Below, one piece after another: positions 35,201-42,983 of a DNA stretch of 64,000 nucleotides. Under the pieces are notes generated by a model that searched no databases, was not told where the DNA came from, and saw only the letters and a program-made list of their open reading frames with translations. The DNA lies in assembly GCF_024159265.1 (NCBI RefSeq), contig NZ_JAMYWY010000001.1, positions 4,340,001-4,404,000 on the forward strand. Reading direction: 5' to 3'. The DNA is from Paenibacillus sp. 1781tsa1 (lineage in GTDB: Bacteria; Bacillota; Bacilli; Paenibacillales; Paenibacillaceae). How positions within the stretch are numbered: position 1 is the first letter of the stretch; each line of letters begins with the position of its first letter. The translations under genes were made by a program, and so were the position numbers.

Positions 35201-36588
35201 TCCAGATCGCGTGCACTTAACTCTCTGAAATACCATTTGAACGTATCCGCCTTGCCGCCTTCTGCGAGATGAATCATGATCTTCACCTTATCCGCGTTAT
35301 CGGTGATCTCTCCTTCTACTGCACGTACAGCATCAATTCCGCTTTTCAGCAATGCAACATTTTGCTCGAAATCCACGTCGCTGCTCAAGCCGTTCAGAAG
35401 ACCACTGTTGATCTCATTACCGATCTGCACCATATCTGGCATGGCGCCCTTTGCTTTCATCTCTCCCACAACTTCAACCGTATAATCGTATACGGCTTGC
35501 TTCAACTCTTCGTGGGAAAGACCTTCCCAAGCTTTGGGTCGAAGCTGCTGACCCGGGTGAGCCCACTCATCCGAATAGTGGAAGTCCAACAGGATTTTCA
35601 TGCCTTTTTCCTTCACCCGCGTAGCCAAACGAATGACATCTTCCTTATCGTTGTAGCCCCCTGATTTCTGTGGATCATTCCACAGACGAAGACGTACATA
35701 ATTGACACCGCGATCCTTGAGAATATCGAGCAAATCACGCTCCGTACCGTTGCTGTCCACGTATTTGCCGCCTTTGTCCTCAATGGCAGTCAACGTGGAA
35801 ATATCGACACCTCTAACATAGTCTGCACGGTATCCCTCAACGATCACCTTAGCTTTAAGCTGAGGCTCTGGAGGCGCACCATATACAGTCCCTGTTACCG
35901 TAAAATCGCCTTCAGAAGCGTATTCCAGAGGGTCGATATGATCCCATGTCACAGGTACCATCCCCGATTTTCCGTTCTGGAACTGTGCTTTTACCTCGTT
36001 GGGCAGAATTGGCGCACTTCTGGTCACCGTTCTCACTTCGATCGGATCATATCCGATAATATTGGCCGGTTCAGTGCCATCTGCTTCTCCCCACACTTTG
36101 AACTCCAATATTTCCGGCCAAACTCCCTCACCCTTGTAATAAGATATATTCAGTCTGATGTATCGTACATCATTCTGCTGAAAGGTCAGATCGGCGATCT
36201 GTTTGGGATCGGCATTTTCACTTTGATCAACAACTTCCGTCCATGTCTCCTGGTCAGCAGATGTTTCTATCATATATTTTACAACCGTGTCTTCTCTCCA
36301 CGTGATTTCCGCTCCAGACAGATTGTAGTCTTGACCCAGATCAATCATGACCCACTGTGGTTGTTCCGTTGTCACTCCAGCCGTAGCTGCCCAATGCGTG
36401 TCACTTTTACCATCAACCAAGTGCTCCTTTTTACTCTTCCACTCCAAATATTCTGTGCTTACCGTAACTGCCTTGTTAAGTGCCACGTTCACTTTCGCAT
36501 CTTCTGCAGCCGCTGGACGAACCATCAGTCCCAGATCACAGAACAGCATCAGTAAGACCAGACAACCACTTATGTACCTTTTGTTCAC
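32212..36588 (-). CDS. Secreted, SLH-anchored GH53 endo-beta-1,4-galactanase
   Basis: 1,458 residues from the GTG at 36588, chosen for GGGGGAG seven bases upstream and because the signal peptide (KRYISGCLVLLMLF ... PAAAEDA) starts there. Order: F5/8-type discoidin domain (~40-170); Ig-like Big_4 domain (~175-255); GH53 catalytic domain (~260-620) with acid/base Glu in IGNEINSG and nucleophile in IIAETSYPF; four FIVAR-like helical repeats (~630-860); a second discoidin domain (~870-980); another FIVAR; a Pro/Ser linker; and three SLH repeats at the C-terminus (~1270-1458) that bind the cell wall. It degrades galactan side chains of pectin. A cre-like site lies upstream. Confidence 0.93.
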   Translation of the reverse strand: MNKRYISGCLVLLMLFCDLGLMVRPAAAEDAKVNVALNKAVTVSTEYLEWKSKKEHLVDGKSDTHWAATAGVTTEQPQWVMIDLGQDYNLSGAEITWREDTVVKYMIETSADQETWTEVVDQSENADPKQIADLTFQQNDVRYIRLNISYYKGEGVWPEILEFKVWGEADGTEPANIIGYDPIEVRTVTRSAPILPNEVKAQFQNGKSGMVPVTWDHIDPLEYASEGDFTVTGTVYGAPPEPQLKAKVIVEGYRADYVRGVDISTLTAIEDKGGKYVDSNGTERDLLDILKDRGVNYVRLRLWNDPQKSGGYNDKEDVIRLATRVKEKGMKILLDFHYSDEWAHPGQQLRPKAWEGLSHEELKQAVYDYTVEVVGEMKAKGAMPDMVQIGNEINSGLLNGLSSDVDFEQNVALLKSGIDAVRAVEGEITDNADKVKIMIHLAEGGKADTFKWYFRELSARDLDYDIIGLSYYPFWHGTFADVQKTMNEVSAEFGKDVIIAETSYPFSYKNGDAHGNIIGSDEALHVGGADFPATVQGQYDAIAGIMDMIANVPNNHGAGFFYWEPAWIPAGVGWIASEGNAWENQAMFDYDEFPANGGHSYEGRALWSLDVYKRGLNLLPADRQQLDAALTRAKSLVQTDFTPESWGTLAPAISSANAIYQQAYTPGGVTQADTDAATAALEHVMQQMQVIPPQLDELRAKISEARTYQQADWSAATWAVLTKALEGADQVLNDPRATQTDANTAVKRLHDAIQGLSNVDKTQLHQYIQQMQQQNESSYTRRSWSVLQQSLQAAIQVRDNNAVVQSEVNSALSTLKQAFADLVSLEALTTGKTATASSSAGTGGNQANSPEGAIDNNPNTSWGTDQSKDSWWQVDLGQVANLRKIEMSMWSGGIKYTIEVSNDNKNFVKVVDTTSDVVVSTAPSHVLPEGTEGRYIRVTIKTGPTWVGFMEFEAYGTFPADKSALQATVDTAEKLKQAEYTTSSWNVFSKALSEAKAFIQDVESSTQDVSNADRALQDAVSKLVRQDSTPGSGQPSQPSVPSQPSNPGTAPSTGNPAVTTPAEPGNPPAKGLITVKGTATGDDKYSIRPDVSLLTQALQSMDAGNRTLKLIADVPDTANTVTFQLAASQLAAWIRSEEVKSLDVVVGQTTVRVPLKSLPLNIAETAGTFDIVVAKGSTDALSTSQKKAIGHHTIVDVNLLMNNKPISWTNRAIEIALSSVEQPKLNDVVMIVHSISSSGEMKPVTYSKYDDKTKTMAFKPLESGSYVITEVEVPLHDLQNYNWALQEVQNLYGKGIIAGMSATRFAPQGELTRAQFLQMIIKGIGDTRQPDPSISTPTDVKEGQWYADSVRLGIEMNIIQGRADGSFGANERISREDMAVMLNRALKVVQREDATHSVPGNMVFVDNDEIAPYAKEAVASMQQLGLLNGMPDGTFAPKETANRAQGAVAVARLMEQLY

Positions 36589-36653
36589 TCTTGATCTCCC
36601 CCTTTTTGTGTTTGATTGTGCATGGATCAATGAATGTGATGAATCCTCCTCAT

Positions 36654-36667
36654 TGTAAGCGCTTAAT
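36654..36667. promoter_or_regulatory. cre-like catabolite repression site
   Basis: TGTAAGCGCTTAAT, close to the cre consensus TGWAANCGNTNWCA with a perfect AAGCGCTT core. It is 66 bases upstream of the galactanase start; repression by CcpA is plausible for a polysaccharide hydrolase. Confidence 0.55.
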
Positions 36668-36775
36668 AGCGATGGGTAACACGGCATTATCCAAAGGAAA
36701 CAGCAGTTATTTTAACAATATGATCCTGTATAAGTGTCATTTGAGCGATAAGAATCACACAATTTGTAAGAAACA

Positions 36776-36822
36776 AAAAAATCTGTCCGTCCACCAGAAG
36801 GCGAAAGCAGAACAGATTTTTA
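36776..36822 (-). terminator. Terminator of the YceI-family gene
   Basis: Ten-base perfect stem AAAAATCTGT/ACAGATTTTT with A and T runs on either side, so it can function in both directions. Confidence 0.8.
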
Positions 36823-36843
36823 GGTATATGATCGTTGCTACAC

Positions 36844-37560
36844 TTACTTGGAGAGTTTTAATTCAAGCTGTACCTGAATATCATTTTCTGTCGAAAGTAC
36901 AACCGAATGCGGATTTTCCATTCCGAAATCTTCGAATGTTACCATCGATGTCGCCGACAACAATACTTCGTTATTCTCATAAGCCGCTTTTGCATCAAAA
37001 GTTACTTCTTTTTCAATACCTCTAACGGTTAAAGTACCCTTCATCTTGATATCAACCGTTTGACCAACAGGCCATTCCGCAGGTACCCCTTCAAATGACG
37101 TCGCTGTAAATGTTGCTTGTGGATATGTCGCAATGTCGAAGAAATCGGCTTGCTTCACGTGTCCATCACGCTGTCCATTCCCGGAATCGATCCCGTCCAT
37201 CTCGATCTGCCCTTCAGCTTTCATCTGAGCAGCATCGTCTACATTAATAGTCCAATTGCCTGTTACTTGCTCGTCCACAAAATTAACGGTCTCCTGCGAA
37301 GTGGTTACGGAGAAGTATACTTTGGAACCTTCGCTAATGCTCCAGTCTCCGTTCAGTTGCTCTGCTCCCGCAGTTTCATTGGCTACAGCCGTTCCTGTGC
37401 TATCTACCGTAGTTGTGGAAGTCGCTGTGCTCGCAGGAAGCACCTGCTCAATCTCCACGTTGTTCCCCAAGTAGCTATTGCTAAGATAGTATCCGCCGCC
37501 ACCGATTACGACAACCGCCGCTACACCTGTAATAAGCCATGCTTTCGCTTTCTTGTTCAT
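36844..37560 (-). CDS. YceI-family protein with membrane anchor
   Basis: 238 residues. N-terminal helix (AWLITGVAAVVVIGGGGYYL) anchors it; a Thr/Ser linker follows; then a YceI lipocalin-like barrel from about residue 68 (NGDWSISEGSKVYFSVTT, RDGHVKQADFFDIATYPQATF, GTLTVRGIEKEVTFDA). YceI proteins bind polyisoprenoids or other hydrophobic molecules. GGAGGAAAC precedes the start. An inverted repeat lies 41-61 bases upstream of the start codon, a likely operator. Confidence 0.85.
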   Translation of the reverse strand: MNKKAKAWLITGVAAVVVIGGGGYYLSNSYLGNNVEIEQVLPASTATSTTTVDSTGTAVANETAGAEQLNGDWSISEGSKVYFSVTTSQETVNFVDEQVTGNWTINVDDAAQMKAEGQIEMDGIDSGNGQRDGHVKQADFFDIATYPQATFTATSFEGVPAEWPVGQTVDIKMKGTLTVRGIEKEVTFDAKAAYENNEVLLSATSMVTFEDFGMENPHSVVLSTENDIQVQLELKLSK

Positions 37561-37600
37561 CTGTATGTTTCCTCCAGTTATATGATTGTTTAGATTGCTT

Positions 37601-37621
37601 GTTGATATGGATCATATCAAC
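37601..37621. promoter_or_regulatory. Inverted repeat upstream of the YceI gene
   Basis: GTTGATAT-N5-ATATCAAC, perfect eight-base arms. The half-site TTGATAT is the same as in the repeat overlapping the SPFH promoter. Candidate repressor site. Confidence 0.5.
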
Positions 37622-37753
37622 CGAATGTGTCAGGAAGAAGTCAAGATACGACAAGTGCGATATTTTTTTCAAATCTGTAATACAGGATTGGCTTTACGCT
37701 CTTGCTCATGTAAAATCAGTACAAGTTTATGAAATGAAGGGAGAACGCTTTTC

Positions 37754-38440
37754 TTGAAATCCATACTTATCGTCGAGGATGAGCAAGCTATTGCACGAGT
37801 ACTGGCTGCTTATCTGAGAAAAGCAGAATTTGAAGTTCATCATGCAGCAGATGGACCGACTGCACTTACCCTTTTTGATACCGTCACGCCTTCCCTCGTA
37901 TTACTTGATGTGATGCTGCCAGGAATGGACGGATGGGATCTGCTGCGGATTATTCGTGAAAAAAGTGCTTGTCCCGTGATCATGCTAACCGCACTGGATG
38001 ACATTTCAGACCGTCTCAACGGATTGAATGCCGGTGCGGACGATTATATGAGCAAACCTTTTGTACCAGAAGAAGTGGTCGCCAGAGTTAATGCGGTGTT
38101 GCGGCGTAATCCACATTGGACCTCAGGTGGCGAAGAGAAACGTTCCTTTGGAAATCTCGTCATTGATCTTGCTGCCAAGCAGGTGCTGCTGAATGGTGCA
38201 GAGGTTGCACTCACACCTCGTGACCTGTCATTACTGTTTTTCCTGTCCGATTATCCGAATCGTACGTTTACCAGGGATCACCTCATTGAACAGGTATGGG
38301 GGATGGACTATGATGGCAGTGACCGTGCTGTGGATCTATCGATTAAACGACTACGCCAAGCCCTCTCCCACTGGTCGCCAGAGACGGGAGAAATTCGGAC
38401 GTTGCGAGGAATGGGGTATCAATTTTGGATCGCCAACTGA
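37754..38440 (+). CDS. OmpR-family response regulator
   Basis: 228 residues from a TTG; AAGGGAG lies about ten bases upstream. Receiver: KSILIVEDEQAIARVLAAYL, Asp in LVLLDVMLPGMDG; C-terminal winged helix ending in RLRQALSHW and RTLRGMGYQFW. It overlaps the partner kinase gene by 16 bases. It is divergent from the YceI gene, which may be a target. Confidence 0.9.
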   Translation: MKSILIVEDEQAIARVLAAYLRKAEFEVHHAADGPTALTLFDTVTPSLVLLDVMLPGMDGWDLLRIIREKSACPVIMLTALDDISDRLNGLNAGADDYMSKPFVPEEVVARVNAVLRRNPHWTSGGEEKRSFGNLVIDLAAKQVLLNGAEVALTPRDLSLLFFLSDYPNRTFTRDHLIEQVWGMDYDGSDRAVDLSIKRLRQALSHWSPETGEIRTLRGMGYQFWIAN

Positions 38441-39891
38441 AACAGAAGAAACCGAAACGAACGATATCCATTCTGTCACACTGGACACTGCGATATTTTC
38501 TGATTCTATGCATTGGTTTCACGATTATTGCGGCAGGGGCACTCTACTGGATTCGAACAACTTCCATTGAGAAAAGCCTCAAAACCGCAGAACTTCTTGG
38601 TCTGGAGATTGCCGATCATGTGACCAGTGAAAATAATATGCTTCGGGTTCCACCCGATCTGGACAGATTGGTAACCAAGCGAGAGAAACTATTTAATACA
38701 GATCATTATTTTTGTGTGATGATCTTGGACAATAACAATCAATTGATCTTTTCCCAGCCTAAAATGGAACAAAAAGATGTGCAGTATCGACTGTCAGACG
38801 ACTATCTTGAACCGCGAAACAACAAATATGCAGGTGTAACGGTCAACATATCCGAGGGCGATCAAACCTTGGGTAAAGTGTGGGTTATGCAGTCCAAACA
38901 ATCCATTACATTTGGTCCAGAGACCATATGGCTCGTGGCTCTAATCCTCGGAGGACTAATCCTCTGTGGATGGTTCACAATCTATCTCCTGTCCAATAAG
39001 TTATCCAGACCTATTCGTCAGGTAGCCTATGCAGCTGAACAGATTCGAGGTGGCAATTATAATGTGAGTCTTGACTTGAATACACGAGAGCGTGAGATCA
39101 ATGAACTTGTTAATTCATTCCGCGATATGGCCTCTCGTCTCCAACAACTCGAAGAATGGCGCACACTTTCGCTGGCAGGGGTAAGTCATGAACTCAAGAC
39201 ACCGGTAACTTCCATCAAGGGGCTCGTTATGGCAGTACGTGACGATGTCGTGAGTCCACAGGAAGGGAAAGAATTTTTGGATATCGCTTTGAAGGAATCT
39301 GAACGCATGGAGCGTATGGTCGCAGATTTGCTTGACTATAACGCCATGGCTGCAGGAAGTGTTACCGTTCGCAAGGAACGGACGGATCTGAAGCTTTTGG
39401 TCGGTGAGATCATCTATCAGTGGAAGATTGCGTATGAGGACAAACTGCCAGAGGTTCAGCTGCACACCCCACCAGTCAACTTCTTTACCCTGGGGGATGC
39501 TCTCCGCATTCAGCAGATCATTGTTAATTTGCTCAATAACGCACTTCATGCCACAGCTCCTGAACAAAAGGCTGTCTTCGATATTTATCTACGCGCAGAA
39601 GGACAGATGCTGTATGTTGATGTCAAGGACAACGGCACAGGCATCGCGGCCGAAGACCAACCCAAGATCTTCGAACGCTTCTATCGTGGAGAGCTCAAGA
39701 AACGTCGTAACCGTGGCCTGGGTCTAGGCTTAACATATAGCCGGTTACTCGCTCAGGAACAAGGCGGTGAACTGACACTTGTCTCCAGTAGTCCGGAAGG
39801 GAGCACGTTCAGATTGAGCCTTCCACGCTGGACTGCAACTCAAGAAGCCATGAATACAGAAAAAGCATACGGAGCAGCCGTTAAAGTGTAA
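38425..39891 (+). CDS. Sensor histidine kinase
   Basis: 488 residues from a TTG overlapping the response regulator. Two membrane helices (about residues 28-45 and 172-195) enclose an outer sensor of ~125 residues that I do not recognise. Then a HAMP domain (SNKLSRPIRQVAYAAEQIRG), H-box GVSHELKTPVTSIKG, N-box NLLNNALHAT, G1 DNGTGIAAEDQ and G2 GLGLGLTYSRLL. A classic transmembrane kinase; its signal is unknown. Confidence 0.9.
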   Translation: MDRQLKQKKPKRTISILSHWTLRYFLILCIGFTIIAAGALYWIRTTSIEKSLKTAELLGLEIADHVTSENNMLRVPPDLDRLVTKREKLFNTDHYFCVMILDNNNQLIFSQPKMEQKDVQYRLSDDYLEPRNNKYAGVTVNISEGDQTLGKVWVMQSKQSITFGPETIWLVALILGGLILCGWFTIYLLSNKLSRPIRQVAYAAEQIRGGNYNVSLDLNTREREINELVNSFRDMASRLQQLEEWRTLSLAGVSHELKTPVTSIKGLVMAVRDDVVSPQEGKEFLDIALKESERMERMVADLLDYNAMAAGSVTVRKERTDLKLLVGEIIYQWKIAYEDKLPEVQLHTPPVNFFTLGDALRIQQIIVNLLNNALHATAPEQKAVFDIYLRAEGQMLYVDVKDNGTGIAAEDQPKIFERFYRGELKKRRNRGLGLGLTYSRLLAQEQGGELTLVSSSPEGSTFRLSLPRWTATQEAMNTEKAYGAAVKV

Positions 39892-39910
39892 CGCAGCATG
39901 CTAACATGAC

Positions 39911-39950
39911 AAATAGCCCAGAATTCCATTCAGGAGACTGGGCTATTTCA
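39911..39950 (+). terminator. Terminator of the two-component operon
   Basis: Eleven-base stem AAATAGCCCAG/CTGGGCTATTT 20 bases after the kinase stop codon. Confidence 0.75.
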
Positions 39951-40013
39951 GCGTTTTTTCAGTCAACACTCTAAGACACGTGGCCTGTATTCATCGTACG
40001 CATCCGAGATCAG

Positions 40014-40320
40014 TTACTTATGAAGTGTACTGCACCCTGCTAGGCGTTCACATATGTAATCTTCCAGCCGGCTCTCCTGTTCAAATGCCCCCACCAACTT
40101 GCTGATATACAATCTGCGACTTGAATCATCAGGCATTCCATAGGTCATCTTTGTATCAAAACGCCGCCATATGGCATGATCCAGTTGGGTTTCCAGATTC
40201 GTTGCAGCCACCAAAATACTGTCCCCATCGAATCTCACGAGAACCAATGGCAGATCAAGGCGCTCCGCCAGATGTGATGCCGTTAATGTTTTGCTGCCTT
40301 TTTTGCAAATATAACCACAG
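40014..40320 (-). pseudogene. Internally deleted AAA+ ATPase remnant
   Basis: The open frame reads from about 40320: KKGSKTLTASHLAERLDLPL matches the Walker A segment of AAA+ proteins (consensus GPPGTGKT, here degenerate), followed by VLVRFDGD and then directly by SILVAATNLETQLDHAIWRRFD, the sensor-1 and arginine-finger region. The Walker B part (about 60-70 residues) between them is missing, and the N-terminus is absent. The surviving C-terminal frame is intact to a TAA. No start with a ribosome site. Decayed gene fragment rather than a working protein. Confidence 0.7.
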
Positions 40321-40528
40321 CACGTCCACTATTCTGCCACAGGAGGAAGTCATTGGTTGCAAGCTTCAATAAAATTTGCTATTCTAAATATGCATCGTTG
40401 TGTATAACGCAAAAAAGCCCTCTAAATTTCGTGAGAGCAACAAATTTCCAGATTTGCAAGCGGCAACTTGCTATCTCTGGATTCTTTATACCAACGAATG
40501 TAATCCAATTAAAGTGAGGTTAACAATC

Positions 40529-40681
40529 ATGGCAAAAGACGTATTGTGTGAAGTTAATTCCTGTCGTCACTGGGCTCAAGAGAACAAATGTAACGCTTCT
40601 TCGATCTACATCGTGAGCCACAGTTCCAAAGAAGCAAGTCAGTCTGCTGAAACAGACTGTAAGACTTTTGAAGTAAAATAA
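40529..40681 (+). CDS. DUF1540 Cys-containing miniprotein
   Basis: 50 residues; ATG at 40529 with GTGAGG upstream. Cysteines at 7, 12, 21 and 44 (VLCEVNSCRHWAQENKC ... DCK) are the DUF1540 pattern, likely one small metal site. Such proteins are common in Bacillales and clostridia, with unknown function, and are often sporulation-linked. Its own terminator follows. Confidence 0.8.
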   Translation: MAKDVLCEVNSCRHWAQENKCNASSIYIVSHSSKEASQSAETDCKTFEVK

Positions 40682-40703
40682 GTAATTTCATGTGATCCAC
40701 TTG

Positions 40704-40730
40704 AAGGAACCCTTACCGGTTCCTTTTTTC
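40704..40730 (+). terminator. Terminator of the DUF1540 gene
   Basis: AAGGAACC, CTTACC loop, GGTTCCTT, then T run. 22 bases after the stop codon. Confidence 0.85.
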
Positions 40731-40750
40731 TTTGTCTATTGTAACAAGAA

Positions 40751-40765
40751 TGATAATTATTATCA
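40751..40765. promoter_or_regulatory. Fur box of the hpaB-like gene
   Basis: TGATAATTATTATCA: a perfect 7-1-7 Fur box (TGATAAT-N-ATTATCA). It is 121 bases upstream of the HpaB-like start codon. Confidence 0.8.
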
Positions 40766-40885
40766 AGCCCTAATCTACATAAAAATCCTTCTCGCCTCTT
40801 AAATGCACATTGGACAGATCACCTACGTACACTACGTAAGAAATGAGTCTGCCCATGAACGATTAGAACCAAGAGGTGAATAACA

Positions 40886-42343
40886 ATGCCTGTTAAAAGT
40901 GGCACACAGTATCGCGAACGAATTGATGCACAGTCCGTCCCTTGCTGGTACAAAGGTAACCTTATTACTGGAAAACGCTCTGAACATGTAGCATTTGCTG
41001 GTTTAATGGAGACCCAGATGTACATGTATGATCTGCAATCTGATCCTAAATTTGCAGAAACGATGACGTATGCCTCCCCGGCAGACGGCAAACCTGTGGG
41101 CATATCCTTCCTGCCTCCAACCAGTGCCGACGACCTCCGTAAACGACGGGAAGGGATGAATATCTGGGCAAATGTGCATCATGGCTTTCTTGGTCGCTCA
41201 CCCGATTACATGAATACAGCCATAATGTCCTTTTACACAGGTGCCGATCTCCTGAACGAACTGTCTCCGCAATATGCGGAAAATCTCAAAAATTATTATG
41301 CGTACTGCCGTGATCATGATATCACGCTATCCCATGCCTTCATTCAGCCATATGCCAGCAAAATGTCAGGGCAATTGGATGCTACTGAGGATGCTATTGC
41401 CGCAAAGGTCGTGGATCGCACCGAGGAAGGTCTCATTATTAGCGGTGCATTCATGATGGCTACACAAGCTGCCACTTCGGATGAGATTTTTGTCTATCCG
41501 TCACCTTCTCCCGCCCCATTTGATGACGAAAATCCATTTGCATTCTCTTTTGCTGTCCCCAATGATCTCCCAGGAATCAGTCTGGTATGCAGGGATACGT
41601 ACGCTGCCGAATCTCACACCAACTATCCTCTGAGTTCCAGATATGAAGAAATGGACAATATCGTCATCTTTGACCGGGTGCTTGTTCCGCATGAACGAAT
41701 ATTTTTTGCAGGAAGTGAGGAAATGTCCTCGCGTCTCTTCAGTGGCAGCAACTTTCATATTCACGCAGGTCATCAGGTATTGTGTCGTTATATTGCCAAG
41801 ACGGAATTTGTTCTCGGTACAATCCAGCTTCTCACGGATACGCTGGATCTGAATACGGAAGCACATGTTATAGAAAAATCTGCACGTGTGTTCGCAGGTC
41901 TTGAATCGTTAAAAGCATTGGCCTTGGCCGCGGAGGCAGGTGCAATACCAGACGGAAGAGGATTTGTAATACCTGCACCCAAACCATTGATGGCAGCCAA
42001 TCTCCTTTTTCCGAAACTTTATCCTGAGATGATTGAAATTCTGCAGCTCTTGGGTTCGAGCGGGGTGATTATGATCCCTCAGGAAGAAGAGTTTCAATCC
42101 GATATCGCTCCTTCACTGAATATATATCTGAAAGGGAATGATATGGCTTCTCACGAACGCAACGCTCTCTTCCGCCTGATCTGGGAGCTTGGAGCTGGAT
42201 CATTCGGGGGCAGACAGACCCAATTCGAACGATTCTTTTTTGGCAATGTCCTTACGGTATCCAATCGGTTGTACTCTGTCTACAACAAAGATCAGACGAA
42301 TCGTCAGCTCGTTCGTGATTTTCTATCCAACAACAGCCAATAA
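40886..42343 (+). CDS. hpaB: HpaB-type flavin-dependent aromatic monooxygenase
   Basis: 485 residues with AGAGGTGA before the ATG. Features of the 4-hydroxyphenylacetate 3-monooxygenase large subunit family: SHAFIQPYASK, EGLIISGAFMMATQAATSDEIFVYPS (split across the FAD pocket), the VLVPHERIFFAG loop and ERNALFRLIWELGAGSFGGRQ near the end. Such enzymes hydroxylate phenols to catechols with FADH2 from a separate flavin reductase; none is adjacent, though the convergent nitroreductase could supply reduced flavin. A perfect Fur box points to induction by iron starvation, where catechol formation might help iron capture. Substrate is inferred. Confidence 0.88.
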   Translation: MPVKSGTQYRERIDAQSVPCWYKGNLITGKRSEHVAFAGLMETQMYMYDLQSDPKFAETMTYASPADGKPVGISFLPPTSADDLRKRREGMNIWANVHHGFLGRSPDYMNTAIMSFYTGADLLNELSPQYAENLKNYYAYCRDHDITLSHAFIQPYASKMSGQLDATEDAIAAKVVDRTEEGLIISGAFMMATQAATSDEIFVYPSPSPAPFDDENPFAFSFAVPNDLPGISLVCRDTYAAESHTNYPLSSRYEEMDNIVIFDRVLVPHERIFFAGSEEMSSRLFSGSNFHIHAGHQVLCRYIAKTEFVLGTIQLLTDTLDLNTEAHVIEKSARVFAGLESLKALALAAEAGAIPDGRGFVIPAPKPLMAANLLFPKLYPEMIEILQLLGSSGVIMIPQEEEFQSDIAPSLNIYLKGNDMASHERNALFRLIWELGAGSFGGRQTQFERFFFGNVLTVSNRLYSVYNKDQTNRQLVRDFLSNNSQ

Positions 42344-42364
42344 GAGAACTAATGAATTATTTTT

Positions 42365-42931
42365 TTATACCAGATGGTCATAGACCGTCATCAGTTCAGA
42401 GGCTGGTCTGCTTGCATCCATATCCCGCAATGCAGGCTGGTCTCCGTAACCGATATGGAATACACCTAACACCTTCTCTTCAATTGTCAAACCCATCAAA
42501 TTCATAAATACAGGATGTTGTTGATAATCATTGATCTTCCAAACCGCATTCAAACCCTGTTCCGCAGCCAGTATACTAAAGCGTTTGCTCCAGGCTTTGG
42601 CCGGCAGAAGATCATCCTCTCGGGCATTTCTAGGCGCCACGACAACCAGATGGGTAGGGATTGCTTCCGTGTATTGATATGTAGCCCAATCGCCGTAGCG
42701 ATCAGCCAGATGGGGTGGATAGCTCTGTCTGACCGCTTCTAGATAAAGCTGTCGTCCTTCGCCTGCAAACAACATAAACCTCCAAGGTTCTGAACTCATC
42801 ACATATAATGAAGGATCTGCTTCATCAAGCAACTTTCGTATAACCGACTGGGGTACTGGCAACGGACTGAATTCGCAAGTTCCTGCACGTCTTTTGCCGC
42901 TGCTTATATCGTGACTTAGACCGGTAGACAT
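42365..42931 (-). CDS. Nitroreductase-family flavoprotein
   Basis: 188 residues; GAGGGGAAG before the ATG. Nitroreductase signatures: an N-terminal SSGKRRAGTCEFSPLPVPQ (the R-R-S/T-x-R region), ADPSLYVMSSEPWRFMLF and C-terminal LTIEEKVLGVFHIGYGDQP. FMN-binding, NAD(P)H-dependent. Last gene of a flavodoxin operon under a Fur box. Confidence 0.85.
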   Translation of the reverse strand: MSTGLSHDISSGKRRAGTCEFSPLPVPQSVIRKLLDEADPSLYVMSSEPWRFMLFAGEGRQLYLEAVRQSYPPHLADRYGDWATYQYTEAIPTHLVVVAPRNAREDDLLPAKAWSKRFSILAAEQGLNAVWKINDYQQHPVFMNLMGLTIEEKVLGVFHIGYGDQPALRDMDASRPASELMTVYDHLV

Positions 42932-42983
42932 GGCAACTTCCCCTCCTCTATCTGCATGATATATCGTTCTCCTTCAACTGTCT

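Noticed and set aside
35938-36555. A 205-codon open frame on the plus strand
   Set aside because: It is antisense to the well-supported galactanase gene, has no ribosome site and looks like random Cys/His/Phe-rich translation.
40400-40528. A 93-codon reading of the DUF1540 gene
   Set aside because: The upstream part has no conserved sequence; the ATG at 40529 has the ribosome site and starts exactly at the DUF1540 domain.
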